Assembly: GCF_001748145.1 (NCBI RefSeq)
Contig: NZ_BCQA01000001.1
Location: 3,622,501 to 3,686,500, forward strand
Direction: 5' to 3'
Origin: Bosea sp. BIWAKO-01
GTDB taxonomy: Bacteria; Pseudomonadota; Alphaproteobacteria; Rhizobiales; Beijerinckiaceae
DNA: 64,000 nucleotides
Numbering within the stretch: position 1 is the stretch's first letter; every line of letters starts with the position of its first letter. A model generated the notes under the pieces. It was not told where the DNA came from and searched no databases. It saw only the letters and a program-made list of their open reading frames with translations. The position numbers and the translations under genes are program-made. Below are positions 18,105 to 26,928 of the stretch, piece after piece.

Positions 18105-18854
18105 ATGGCCCGCAAACCCGCTTCAACCAAAGCTGAAAAGCCTGCTGCAGGCGCGCCGCCCGCCGACTCGCGGAAGGCGGTGGTGGACGCGCTTTTCAAT
18201 CTTGCGGCCGCGCGGCCGTGGGACGAGATCGAGCTCGGCGATATCGCTGGCGAGGCCGGCGTCTCGCTTGCGACGTTGCGCAACCTGTTTCCGTCCAAGC
18301 TCGCCATTCTCGGCGGGCTGACCCGTATCGTCGACGATGCGGTGCTCGCTGGCCAGTCCGATGACCTCGCAGACGAATCCTATCGTGAGCGGATGTTCGA
18401 CCTGGTCATGCGCCGCCTCGATGCTCTTGCCCCTTACAAGACCGGCCTGCGGCGCGTGATGCCGGCGCTGCGGCGCGATCCCCTGGCACTCGCGGCTCTC
18501 AATCGCGGTGCGGTCAATTCCTGGCGCTACATGCTCGCTTCGGCGGGGATCCCGACGGAGGACGCGCTGGGAGGCGTGCGCGTGCAGGGTGCGGTGTTGC
18601 TGATGGCGCGTGTCGCGGACGTCTGGCTCGACGATGACGAAACGGAACTCTCCCGGACGATGGCGCGTCTCGATCGCGAACTGAAGACTGCGAGTTGGGT
18701 GATGTCGCGGGCCGAGGACATCCATCGGCTCACGGCTCCGTTGCGCGGACTTGCCCGTGCCTTCTGCGGAGCCCGTCCGCGGGTCCGCCGTAGGGAGCGC
18801 GGGGAGGATGGCCGCCGGGGTGAGGATAACGAGGATTTCGCCCCCGCCATCTAG
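18105..18854 (+). CDS. TetR-family transcriptional regulator
   Basis: A 249-residue regulator. A Lys/Ala-rich leader of about 25 residues precedes a TetR-type HTH (about residues 27-70; IELGDIAGEAGVSLATLRNLFPSK holds the recognition helix). The ligand domain includes RRVMPALRRDPLALAALNR and resembles the COQ9-like/TetR C-terminal group. The C-terminal 35 residues are strongly basic and acidic and may be disordered. No divergent target is adjacent, since proC upstream and the chemoreceptor downstream lie on the same strand, so its regulon is not evident. Confidence 0.82.
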   Translation: MARKPASTKAEKPAAGAPPADSRKAVVDALFNLAAARPWDEIELGDIAGEAGVSLATLRNLFPSKLAILGGLTRIVDDAVLAGQSDDLADESYRERMFDLVMRRLDALAPYKTGLRRVMPALRRDPLALAALNRGAVNSWRYMLASAGIPTEDALGGVRVQGAVLLMARVADVWLDDDETELSRTMARLDRELKTASWVMSRAEDIHRLTAPLRGLARAFCGARPRVRRRERGEDGRRGEDNEDFAPAI

Positions 18855-18957
18855 CGTAGCCGTGCGCCCGTAAAATGAGGCGAAAACGAGGCAGAATTAA
18901 CAAGGCCTTAGTTGTTGCCCGCGAAGTGTGAAGAATCACACGTCGCGAGGCTCATCC

Positions 18958-20937
18958 ATGCCGTTTCTGAAGAAGCTTGCTGCCTTGTCTATCGGCCGTT
19001 CGTTCGGTCTCATCGCCATTCTTTCCGCCGTCCTAGCCATCGGCGGGGTGAGCTTCACGCTCGTCCAGGCCCGCAACGAGATGATCGCCCTCAAGCGCGT
19101 CGAGATGAAGAACGCAGTCGAGGCGGCTGCATCGACGGTCAACAGCTATCTGGCGCGGGCTGAAAAGGGTGAGCTGAAGGATGCCGAGGCGAAGAAGATG
19201 GCGCTCGACGCCATCTCGGCCGCGCGCTTCGACAACGGAAATTACTATTTCGTCGTCAACTTCGACGGCATCAGCGTTCTGCATGCCAACAAGAAGATCG
19301 AGACGACGGACATGATGCCGTTGAAGGATGCGACAGGAAAGTTCTTCGTCAAGGAGATGGTCGAACTCGCCAAGGCAAAGGGCACGGGATTTCTCGACTA
19401 TTTCTGGCTGAGGACGAGCGACAAGGAGCCGTCTCTCAAGATTTCCTATGTCGTCTCGGTGCCGAAATGGAACTGGGTCGTCGGTTCCGGGCTGCATGTC
19501 GACGATGTCGACGCGGCCTTCCGTGGCATGATGCTCGACGTGGCCAAGGTCCTGGTTCCGCTTGGGCTGCTCATGCTTGGCCTGGTCGTGTTCCTGAGCC
19601 GCCGCTCGTCGAGCATGCTGACCTCGCTCGCGGACACGATGAACGAACTTGCGACCGGAAACCTGAAAAGCGCGATCGCGCATCAGGAGCGTGGCGACGA
19701 GATCGGCAGCATGGCGCGTGCTCTCGTCGTCTTCCGCGATGCGGCTCTGGCGAAGGAGGAGGTCGAGGCCGACAAGCAGCGCGTCGAGGCGCAGGCGAGC
19801 GCGCATCGCGACGCCACCGACCTGGAACGTCGCCGCAACGAATCCGAGCGAGCCCAGAGTTCCGCCCAGCAGGAAACGGTTGTCCGTGCGCTCGGGGCGG
19901 GCCTCGAACACCTCGCCGAGGGCGACCTGACCTACCGGATCGCGGATGTCTTTGCCGCCGACTACGTCAAGCTCAAGGACGACTTCAATGGCGCGATCGC
20001 CCGACTTCAGGAGACGATGCGCCAGATTGCGACCAATACCGAAAGCATGAAGGCAGGTTCCGGCGAGATCAGCCAGGCGGCCGATGACCTCGCCAGCCGG
20101 ACCGAGCAGCAGGCCTCATCGGTGGAGGAGACGGCGACGGCGCTCGACGAACTCACCGCTACCGTGCGGCAGACCGCCGAAAGCGCGCGCCTCGCAAGCC
20201 AGGCGACCACTCAGGTCAAGACCGAGGCCGAGCAGTCGACCCAGATCGTGCGCGACGCCGTTTCGGCCATGGGCGGCATCGAGAAGTCCGCGGATGAGAT
20301 CTCGCAGATCGTGGGTGTCATCGACGAGATCGCCTTCCAGACCAATCTGCTGGCCTTGAATGCCAGCGTCGAGGCGGCGCGCGCGGGCGATGCCGGCAAG
20401 GGTTTCGCGGTCGTGGCTTCCGAGGTCCGGGCACTGGCGCAGCGTTCTGCCGAAGCGGCCAAGGAGATCAAGGGACTGATCACGGCTTCGACCGTCGAGG
20501 TGGACAAGGGGGTTGCGCTGGTCGGCCAGACCGGGAATGCGCTTCAGCGGATGGCTGGCGAGATCACCCGCGTCACTGCGCTGGTCGCCGAGATTGCGTC
20601 GGCAGCGCAGGAGCAGGCGGCTGGGCTCCAGGAGGTCAACAACGCCGTCAACGAGATGGACCAGGCGACGCAGCAGAATGCCGCCATGGCGGAGGAGTCG
20701 ACGGCGGCGGCGCATGCGCTGTCGCAGGAGGCCGATCGCCTGGCTGCCCAGGTCGCGCGCTTCAGGCTTGGCGGAGACGTTGCCGGATTGCAGGATATGG
20801 CACGCAAGATGGCGAGCGTCGTCCCGCCCGCTCCTCGCGCAGCCTCCCCCAGCCGCAAGCCTGCCGCCCACCACGGGGCGGCGCCCGCCCGCAAACTCGA
20901 GCCGAGCGCACATGATCGCGCCTGGGAGGAATTTTGA
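18958..20937 (+). CDS. Methyl-accepting chemotaxis protein with single Cache sensor
   Basis: A 659-residue chemoreceptor. The N-terminal helix (about 10-35) and a second helix (about 190-212) flank a periplasmic sCache_2-type domain with [13 protein letters not shown] and [19 protein letters not shown] segments follow, and the C-terminal signalling hairpin has [23 protein letters not shown] at its tip. It should bind a small ligand outside and control CheA through CheW. ATG 18958 with GCGAGG upstream is preferred to the GTG at 18928. The C-terminus has a Lys/Arg-rich linker and WEEF, which may be a methyltransferase tether. csaA is coupled to its stop. Confidence 0.93.
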   Translation: MPFLKKLAALSIGRSFGLIAILSAVLAIGGVSFTLVQARNEMIALKRVEMKNAVEAAASTVNSYLARAEKGELKDAEAKKMALDAISAARFDNGNYYFVVNFDGISVLHANKKIETTDMMPLKDATGKFFVKEMVELAKAKGTGFLDYFWLRTSDKEPSLKISYVVSVPKWNWVVGSGLHVDDVDAAFRGMMLDVAKVLVPLGLLMLGLVVFLSRRSSSMLTSLADTMNELATGNLKSAIAHQERGDEIGSMARALVVFRDAALAKEEVEADKQRVEAQASAHRDATDLERRRNESERAQSSAQQETVVRALGAGLEHLAEGDLTYRIADVFAADYVKLKDDFNGAIARLQETMRQIATNTESMKAGSGEISQAADDLASRTEQQASSVEETATALDELTATVRQTAESARLASQATTQVKTEAEQSTQIVRDAVSAMGGIEKSADEISQIVGVIDEIAFQTNLLALNASVEAARAGDAGKGFAVVASEVRALAQRSAEAAKEIKGLITASTVEVDKGVALVGQTGNALQRMAGEITRVTALVAEIASAAQEQAAGLQEVNNAVNEMDQATQQNAAMAEESTAAAHALSQEADRLAAQVARFRLGGDVAGLQDMARKMASVVPPAPRAASPSRKPAAHHGAAPARKLEPSAHDRAWEEF

Positions 20938-21293
20938 GTACGAAGTCCGTATCGCCAGAGACGATCAGCTTCGACGATTTCCTTAAGGTCGACATTCGTG
21001 TCGGCACCATCGTCGAGGCACTGCCCTATCCCGAGGCACGCAAGCCGGCCTTCAAGCTGGTGATCGATTTCGGCGGGGAGATTGGTCTGAAGAAATCGTC
21101 GGCGCAGATCACCACGCACTATCGCTGCGAGGATCTTCCGGGCCGCCAGATCCTCGCCGTGGTCAATTTCCCACCGCGTCAGATCGGCAAGTTCATGTCG
21201 GAGGTCCTGACGCTCGGCATGCCGGACGGCAACGGCGAAGTCGTATTGATTGGGCCCAGCCTCGCCGTCCCGAACGGCGGCAGGCTCTACTGA
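20934..21293 (+). CDS. csaA: tRNA-binding protein CsaA
   Basis: CsaA (119 aa) is a small OB-fold protein like the anticodon-binding domain of bacterial methionyl-tRNA synthetase. [17 protein letters not shown] and [27 protein letters not shown] are characteristic. It is believed to bind tRNA and act as an export-related chaperone. The start is TTG at 20934, chosen because GGGAGGA lies just upstream and because TTGA overlaps the chemoreceptor stop; no ATG fits the conserved N-terminus. Linkage to a chemoreceptor is probably only positional. Confidence 0.92.
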   Translation: MSTKSVSPETISFDDFLKVDIRVGTIVEALPYPEARKPAFKLVIDFGGEIGLKKSSAQITTHYRCEDLPGRQILAVVNFPPRQIGKFMSEVLTLGMPDGNGEVVLIGPSLAVPNGGRLY

Positions 21294-21300
21294 CATGGGC

Positions 21301-22233
21301 TCAGGCAGCGGAACGGTCCCGCTGCCATGTCCCGGTTTCCAATGTGGTCGGCGCCGGTTCTGCTGCCGACCAGTTGAAGGGCAGGGCGCGCTTGCGCCGC
21401 CAGGCGCGTGCGACGCGAAAGCGCCAGAGCCGCTGCGAGCCAATCAAGGATCGGAGCTCCGGGCCGTTCCAGACGATCTCCGTTTCGCCCTGAAGCTGAA
21501 TGATGTCGCCCGTCGCGAAATCGGGAATGAGCAGCGCGGCGCGCGGCTCCAACAGCAGATTACCGAACGTGTTGAAGTAGCTGTTACCGGTGAAATCGGG
21601 GATCGTCAGGACGTCACCGTCGATCCGGACAAAGCCCGGCCGGCCACCGCGATGCGAGATGTCGACACCCGCGGCTGATCCGCCCTGCGGCCCCGACGAA
21701 CTGGCGATGAACAGGGTATCTACGGCTTCGATCACAGTCCGGGCAGCCGCATCCAAGCGGGTCAGTGGCTCCACCACCTCCGGCAAGCGGGCAATAGCTG
21801 TCGGGACGCGGGTCTGGATGTATTTCGCACAGTTCCCGAAGCTCTGAGAAACCTCGACCGATAGACCGTCGGCATCGCGTGCGGCAACGATGCCGTTGGC
21901 GCGGTTACGTCGCCTCGTCGTGAGTTCGAGGCCAAGCAGGCCGACGGGACGGTCCGTTTCCAGCGCTGCGGCCGCCGGATCGGCTGCCGAGGGCAGCGCG
22001 GCGATGCGCAAGCGGGTTGGCGCAGGGCTTTGCACGAAGCCGGCTTCTCCGCACAGCACGGTTGCGATCGGCCAGCCGTCGCGATCGAGCCCGCCGACGA
22101 AAAGATAAGGTAGGAGCGGAAAGAAGGCCCTGTGCTGGTCCGGCATGAGGGGGCGGATGCCGGCTCCGCGCGAGAACAGTCCCGCGCGGGCCTGTGCATC
22201 GCGCTCGCCTCGATGGAAGGGGGACGCGTCCAT
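21301..22233 (-). CDS. Pyridoxamine 5'-phosphate oxidase-like flavin protein
   Basis: A 310-residue protein with a split-barrel FMN-binding (PNPOx-like) domain at about residues 40-290. Blocks such as RPVGLLGLELTTRRRNRANG, QSFGNCAKYIQTR and NSYFNTFGNLLLEPRAALL resemble the group often annotated as PNPOx-family or 'FAD-binding oxidoreductase' N-terminal modules. It probably uses FMN or F420; the substrate is unknown. It starts 6 bases after the GST stop on the same strand, so the two form an operon that diverges from a LysR regulator. The convergent csaA gene ends 7 bases away. Confidence 0.8.
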   Translation of the reverse strand: MDASPFHRGERDAQARAGLFSRGAGIRPLMPDQHRAFFPLLPYLFVGGLDRDGWPIATVLCGEAGFVQSPAPTRLRIAALPSAADPAAAALETDRPVGLLGLELTTRRRNRANGIVAARDADGLSVEVSQSFGNCAKYIQTRVPTAIARLPEVVEPLTRLDAAARTVIEAVDTLFIASSSGPQGGSAAGVDISHRGGRPGFVRIDGDVLTIPDFTGNSYFNTFGNLLLEPRAALLIPDFATGDIIQLQGETEIVWNGPELRSLIGSQRLWRFRVARAWRRKRALPFNWSAAEPAPTTLETGTWQRDRSAA

Positions 22234-22239
22234 GGCGCA

Positions 22240-22863
22240 TCATCCCTCGGCGGGGAGCGGTGAGGGAGGGATCGGCTTGAAGAAGGGCAGAGCCTCGATC
22301 CGCGCGGTCCAGGCTCTCACGGCCGGGTAGGGCTCAAGCGAGATGCCGCCTTCCGGAGCGTGCGCCACATAGGAATAGCAGGCAAGGTCGGCCAGCGTCG
22401 GCTGCTCCGCCGCGAGGAAGGCGCGCTCTTCCAGGTGACTTTCCATGAAGGTGAGCAGCCGCGTGGAGATCCGTTCGGCGCGGGCGGGATCGTCCTTCAG
22501 TCCAAACTGGGCGATCAACCGAGCGGTCGAGGGACCGTGCATGACCTCTCCGGCTGCGATCGAGAGCCAGCGCTGGACCTGGGCCGCGGCGAGTGGCTCG
22601 CCTGGCAGCCAGGCGCTGTCCGGAGCGTAGCGCTTCACCAGATAGACCATGATCGCGTTGCTGTCGGCCAGCGTTAGCGCCCCATCCTGAAGCACCGGGA
22701 TCTGGCCGAGCGGATTGAGCGCGAGAAAGGCTTCGCTCCTGCGCACATCAGCCGGAGCCGAAACGACGCGATAATCGAGTCCGAGTGCCAGCAGCAGCAA
22801 CTCAACGCGATGGCCGTGGCCAGAGAGCGGCGTGCTGTGAAGGGTGATGCCGGTTTGTGACAT
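22240..22863 (-). CDS. Glutathione S-transferase family protein
   Basis: A 207-residue GST. The thioredoxin-like N-terminal domain (1-80) has STPLSGHGHRVELLLLALG at the glutathione site and NPLGQIPVLQDG with the cis-Pro, then LADSNAI. The C-terminal helical domain has QPTLADLACYSYVAHAPEGG. It probably conjugates or reduces electrophiles with glutathione. ATG 22863 is preferred because the conserved domain starts there. It is the first gene of a GST-flavoprotein operon whose promoter faces the LysR gene. Confidence 0.9.
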   Translation of the reverse strand: MSQTGITLHSTPLSGHGHRVELLLLALGLDYRVVSAPADVRRSEAFLALNPLGQIPVLQDGALTLADSNAIMVYLVKRYAPDSAWLPGEPLAAAQVQRWLSIAAGEVMHGPSTARLIAQFGLKDDPARAERISTRLLTFMESHLEERAFLAAEQPTLADLACYSYVAHAPEGGISLEPYPAVRAWTARIEALPFFKPIPPSPLPAEG

Positions 22864-22895
22864 GGGGTGACCTCCAGAGGTGAGGCCACAGTCTC

Positions 22896-22917
22896 TTTGT
22901 TTCAGTTCACGAACAAA
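22896..22917. promoter_or_regulatory. Candidate LysR operator between GST and LysR genes
   Basis: TTTGTT (22896-22901) and AACAAA (22912-22917) form an inverted repeat around GTTCACGAAC (22905-22914), itself a palindrome. A further pair, ATTCT-N8-AGAAT, lies at 22924-22941. All are in the 99-base gap shared by the divergent GST and LysR promoters, where a LysR protein would be expected to bind. Confidence 0.5.
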
Positions 22918-22962
22918 ATACGCCATTCTTGAAAGTCAGAATTCCAATTATAGGAACATTGA

Positions 22963-23871
22963 TTGGACCGCCTCGACGAACTGGCGATCTTCGTCGCCAT
23001 CCTGGATACTGGCAGTCTCGGGGGTGCGGGTCGGCAATTGCGGCGCTCGCGTCCGGCGGTGACGCGGGCTCTTGCCGGGCTCGAGGAACGCGTCGGTGCA
23101 CGTCTGATCGCCCGCACCACACGCCAGCTCACTGCGACGGATGCCGGGCGCGAACTCGCGACCTCCGCCAGACGGATGCTGGCCGATTACGAGGCGTCGA
23201 TGTCGGGTGTCGCTGCGGCCCCGGTTCGTGGCCTGCTGCGCGTCACTGCGCCGATGGCCTTTGGCCGGCGCCATGTCACGCCGCTGGTGACGGAGTTCCT
23301 GGACCTGAATCCCGAGGTGCAGGTCGAACTCGTGCTGGCCGACCGTAATCTCGACATGATCGATGAAGGGCTGGACGTCGCAGTCCGGATCGGACCCTTG
23401 CCGGATTCGCGGCTGGTCGTGCGAAAGGTCGGCGAGGTCAGGCGCCTTCTGGTTGCGGCTCCATCCTATCTCGCAAGCCGTGGCGTGCCGGCGCGCCCCT
23501 CGGACCTGCTGCAGCATGACACCATTGCCAGCGTGGCAGCAGGGCAGGGCATGCTCTGGCGTTTTGGCGGATCGGCGCGCGGGTCGAGCGTTGCAGTCGC
23601 GCCTCGGTTCATCGTCAACGAGATCGAATCGGGCCTGATTGCGGCCCGCGCCGGTCGCGGGCTGGCACGGCCGCTTTCCTATCAGGTGGCAGACGACATT
23701 GCCGCGGGGACGTTGGTGCGGCTACTGCGCGAGTTCGAGCCGGCCCCGCTGCCTGTGCATCTCGTTGTTCCGAGCGGGCAGCATCTGGCGGCTAAGGTAA
23801 GGGCCTTCCTTGATCAGGCGGCCGCGTATTTCCAGCGCCTCGGCGTGATCCGGCCCGAGGGCGTGTCATAA
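22963..23871 (+). CDS. LysR-family transcriptional regulator
   Basis: A 302-residue LysR regulator. The winged HTH is at about residues 1-60 (ELAIFVAILDTGSLGGAGRQ then TRALAGLEERVGARLIARTTR). The substrate domain follows from about 90, with GLLRVTAPMAFGRRHVTPLV and VAVRIGPLPDSRLVVRK. The start is TTG at 22963, with TAGGAAC upstream; no ATG precedes the conserved region in frame. It is divergent from the GST-flavoprotein pair and probably controls it. The effector is unknown. Confidence 0.9.
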   Translation: MDRLDELAIFVAILDTGSLGGAGRQLRRSRPAVTRALAGLEERVGARLIARTTRQLTATDAGRELATSARRMLADYEASMSGVAAAPVRGLLRVTAPMAFGRRHVTPLVTEFLDLNPEVQVELVLADRNLDMIDEGLDVAVRIGPLPDSRLVVRKVGEVRRLLVAAPSYLASRGVPARPSDLLQHDTIASVAAGQGMLWRFGGSARGSSVAVAPRFIVNEIESGLIAARAGRGLARPLSYQVADDIAAGTLVRLLREFEPAPLPVHLVVPSGQHLAAKVRAFLDQAAAYFQRLGVIRPEGVS

Positions 23872-23944
23872 GGTCCAGCGAAGCCCGAGATGGCCGAGAC
23901 GACAGCGCTCCCCCGCGAGCTCACGGGGCGTGATGTCGCGCAGA

Positions 23945-25393
23945 TCAGACCGGAAGTCGGACGGTGGCGCGCAGGCCGCCCAGCGGCGAGTCCGCCAGGA
24001 TGATGTCGCCGCCATGGGCGCGGGCGATGTCACGGGCAATGGCAAGGCCGAGGCCCGTGCCGCCACTGTCGACATTGCGGGCTTCATCCAACCGGAAGAA
24101 CGGGCGAAATACGTCCTCCCGCAACCCAGCCGGGATGCCTGGGCCGTCATCGTCGATCATCACGATCAAATAGCGGGCGTCGTGCGTGGCGCGAATGGCG
24201 ATGCGATCACCGAAGCGCGCCGCGTTGGAGACGAGATTCGTCAGCAGGCGGCGAATGGCGTCCGGCCGAATCACGACCAGGGGATCGCCGACGACTTCAA
24301 GCTCGGTCTGATGGCCCTGCCGTTCGGCATTGGCCTTCAGGTCTTCCAGAAGGGCGCGAATATCGGTCTCGACCGCAGCCTCGCCGGCGTCGCCGCGGGC
24401 GAAGGCGAGATAGTCCTCGAGCATACGGCTCATCTCGTCCACATCCTTCTCCACCGCGTCGATCTCCGAGGAGCGTTCGAGCAGTGCGAGTGAAAGCTTG
24501 AAGCGAGTGAGGATCGTGCGCAGGTCGTGGCTGACGCCGTTGAGCATGGTCGTGCGCTCGCCGACCGAGCGTTCGACGCGGCGTTTCATTTCGATGAAGG
24601 CGTTGCCGGCACGCCGGACCTCGCGCGCTCCGCGCGGCCGGAAATCGGAGTCGCGTCCCTTGCCAAAAGCCTCCGCAGCGTCGGCCAGGCGCAGGATCGG
24701 CCTGATCTGGTTCCGCAGGAACAAGACGGCGATGGTCAGCAGGATCAGCGACGTACCAATCATCCAGATCAGGAAGATATGGCTGTTCGAGGCATAGGCC
24801 TGGCTGCGCCGCGTCAGCACCCGCATCACGTTCGGCCCAAGCTTGATCCTGATCTCGATCAGGCTGGAGCGGCCGACCGTATCGAGCCAGAAGGGGCGTG
24901 CGACCTGCTGGCTCAGCTCCGTCGAGAGTGCACTGTCGAGCAGCGAGAAGAACGGCCGGGGGCCCGGTGGCGGCAGATCGGCATCGGGGATGATGTCGAC
25001 ATCCAGGCCGAGCCGCTCCAGCGCGATGCGGCTGAGCACGCTCGCCTGCGCATCCTGCGGATAGCTCTCATAGACGTCGATCAGCGCCGCGATATCGGCC
25101 GAGACGGCCGAGGACAGGCGTTGCGTCACCGTCTGCCAGTGCCGTTCCATGAAGACATAGGCGATGACCGACTGCAGCAGCACGACCGGCGCAATGACGA
25201 TGACGAGGGCGCGCGGATAGAGGCCCTTCGGCATGTAGCGGCCGATCATCCGAAGCGGCCGGCCGCCGAGCTTGAGCACGGGCCTGAGCATGCGTGCGAG
25301 CCCGGCTCGCATGTATTCCATCGCGGTCCCGACCCGTCGAAGACCAAGGCCGACAGCCTGAGCCCAGCGCATGCCACGCGCGCCGCCTTGCAT
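23945..25393 (-). CDS. EnvZ-like sensor histidine kinase
   Basis: A 482-residue membrane kinase. Two transmembrane helices (about 60-80 and 205-227) bracket a periplasmic sensor of about 120 residues. HAMP is at about 228-280, the phosphoacceptor His289 lies in GVSHDLRTILTR, and the ATPase domain has DDGPGIP and GGTGLGLAIARDIARAHGG. The order matches the EnvZ/OmpR class. It starts 4 bases after the response regulator stop, so the two are coupled. The basic cytoplasmic leader of about 55 residues is long for EnvZ. The signal sensed is unknown. Confidence 0.93.
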   Translation of the reverse strand: MQGGARGMRWAQAVGLGLRRVGTAMEYMRAGLARMLRPVLKLGGRPLRMIGRYMPKGLYPRALVIVIAPVVLLQSVIAYVFMERHWQTVTQRLSSAVSADIAALIDVYESYPQDAQASVLSRIALERLGLDVDIIPDADLPPPGPRPFFSLLDSALSTELSQQVARPFWLDTVGRSSLIEIRIKLGPNVMRVLTRRSQAYASNSHIFLIWMIGTSLILLTIAVLFLRNQIRPILRLADAAEAFGKGRDSDFRPRGAREVRRAGNAFIEMKRRVERSVGERTTMLNGVSHDLRTILTRFKLSLALLERSSEIDAVEKDVDEMSRMLEDYLAFARGDAGEAAVETDIRALLEDLKANAERQGHQTELEVVGDPLVVIRPDAIRRLLTNLVSNAARFGDRIAIRATHDARYLIVMIDDDGPGIPAGLREDVFRPFFRLDEARNVDSGGTGLGLAIARDIARAHGGDIILADSPLGGLRATVRLPV

Positions 25394-25397
25394 CGAT

Positions 25398-26126
25398 TCA
25401 GCCCCGATCCGTGACCAGCCGGTAACCTACACCCCGAACGGTCTGGAGATAGAGCGGGTCGGCTGGGTCGCGCTCGATCTTGCGGCGCAGCCGGTTGATC
25501 TGGACATCGATGGTGCGGTCATTGGCCGCCGAGCCCTGCGCCGCGAGCTGCTCGCGCGGGACATGCTCGCCCGCGCGCTCGGCCAGGGCCGTCAGGATCT
25601 CGCGCTCGCGCTCGGTGAGGCGAATGGTTTCCTCGCCATGGCGCAATTCGCCCCGGGCGAGACCGTAGATGAAGGGGCCGAAGCGGACGAAATCGGGGTG
25701 GCTGCCCGATTGCGGAGCATCCACGACGATGGTTCGCTTGAGGATGTTGCCAAGCCTCAGGATGAGCTCGCGCGGCTCGAAAGGCTTGGTGAGATAGTCA
25801 TCGACACCGATTTCCAGCCCATTGATGCGGTCGGCGCTATCGGCGCGCGCGGTCAGCATCAGGATCGGGGCGTTGGAACCGCCGCGGAAGCGGCGAGCAA
25901 AATCGAAGCCGTTCTCGCCGGGCATCATGATGTCGAGCACGATGGCATCGAAGACGAGATGGGCAAGGCGCGAATCGGCCTCGGCCGCATTGGCGGCCGT
26001 GGTGACACGGTAGCCGTGATCGCCGAGAAAGCGCGCCAGCAGGTCGCGCAGGCGGCGGTCGTCATCGACCACGAGGATATGCGGGGCCTCGTCGGGGACC
26101 GGCTTCAGGGCCTTGGCTGCGGTCAT
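25398..26126 (-). CDS. OmpR-like response regulator
   Basis: A 242-residue regulator. The receiver domain (about 15-130) has DDD at 21-23 and the phosphorylated Asp65 in VLDIMMPG, with Lys in LTKPFEPRE. The winged-helix OmpR/PhoB DNA-binding domain follows at about 145-240, with NDRTIDVQINRLRRKIE and TVRGVGYRLV. ATG 26126 is chosen as it gives the family length; longer frames upstream overlap the MarR gene. It pairs with the downstream kinase, and MarR lies 110 bases upstream on the same strand. Confidence 0.95.
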   Translation of the reverse strand: MTAAKALKPVPDEAPHILVVDDDRRLRDLLARFLGDHGYRVTTAANAAEADSRLAHLVFDAIVLDIMMPGENGFDFARRFRGGSNAPILMLTARADSADRINGLEIGVDDYLTKPFEPRELILRLGNILKRTIVVDAPQSGSHPDFVRFGPFIYGLARGELRHGEETIRLTEREREILTALAERAGEHVPREQLAAQGSAANDRTIDVQINRLRRKIERDPADPLYLQTVRGVGYRLVTDRG

Positions 26127-26236
26127 CGGGCTTGGTCCTCTTCGTAGCCGGAGCGCGATCCCCGCTGCCGGGAGACCAGGATCCCCCGGTTTGGCGACGG
26201 AGCCATGTCCGGCTTGGATGCTCTTCGCCGCGCAGC

Positions 26237-26755
26237 TCACACCGGCGTAGCGAGAAAGCCCAGTACCTTCTTGCGTTCGGCGGGATCGATCAACCCCGCG
26301 AGATAGCGCGCCACCTGCTCGCCTGCCTCGGGGCCGACGGCGCTGAGCGCCGCATTGATCCGTTTGCCCTGGAGACGCGCCAGCCTCACGGCCAGCTCCT
26401 TGCCGGTATCCGTCGGATAGAGGTTCCGCTGGCGCTTGTCCTGCGTGCCCATGCGGGACTCGACGAAGCCGGTCTCGACAAGCTCCTTCAGCACGCGGTT
26501 GAGGCTCTGCTTGGTGATCTGCAGGATGTCGAGCAGTTCGGCGATCGTCAGGCCTGGGCGCCTCTGCACGAAATGCAGCACGCGGTGATGCGCCCGCCCG
26601 AAGTCGTAATCCGCCAGGATGCGGTCTGGGTCGCTGACGAAATCGCGGTAGGCGAAGAAGAAGAGTTCGATCAGGTCGTAGGGTACGTCCTCGGCGGGCG
26701 CGGGCCGGGGCGCATCGGTCGATCGGACTTGCGTGTCAGTCACGAGGCGCTCCAT
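26237..26755 (-). CDS. MarR-family transcriptional regulator
   Basis: A 172-residue winged-helix regulator. The helical dimer region includes LIELFFFAYRDFVSDPDRIL. The HTH is TIAELLDILQITKQSLNRVLKELVETGFVES and the wing KRQRNLYPTDTG. It is divergent from ilvE and upstream of the OmpR-like regulator. A GTCA-N7-TGAC palindrome lies just upstream of its start, so it probably represses itself. The same MarR / two-component / ilvE arrangement, as I recall, occurs in related genomes. Confidence 0.9.
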   Translation of the reverse strand: MERLVTDTQVRSTDAPRPAPAEDVPYDLIELFFFAYRDFVSDPDRILADYDFGRAHHRVLHFVQRRPGLTIAELLDILQITKQSLNRVLKELVETGFVESRMGTQDKRQRNLYPTDTGKELAVRLARLQGKRINAALSAVGPEAGEQVARYLAGLIDPAERKKVLGFLATPV

Positions 26756-26762
26756 ATTTTAC

Positions 26763-26779
26763 GTCAGCTATGTTGACAT
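26763..26779. promoter_or_regulatory. Candidate MarR operator
   Basis: GTCA-N7-TGAC (26763-26777) overlaps a smaller palindrome ATGTTGACAT (26770-26779). It lies 8 bases upstream of the MarR start and 150 bases upstream of ilvE, so it could control the MarR-response-regulator transcript directly. Confidence 0.4.
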
Positions 26780-26928
26780 ATCTCAGACGGAAGATTACCG
26801 GTCAAGCATCCGGGGCGATTGATTATGTCGCTTTCGGTTGCTGCAGCGCAGTAATTGTTCAGTGCTTGCGCGCCCTACGCCCCTTGTGGCCCAGTTCGGC
26901 GCATGAAGACTCGCAGAGGAGTTGCCCC

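Noticed and set aside
21304..21326. Hairpin GGCAGCGG ... CCGCTGCC as a csaA terminator
   Set aside because: It lies within the 3' coding end of the convergent flavoprotein gene and has no T-run; coding constraint explains it as well.
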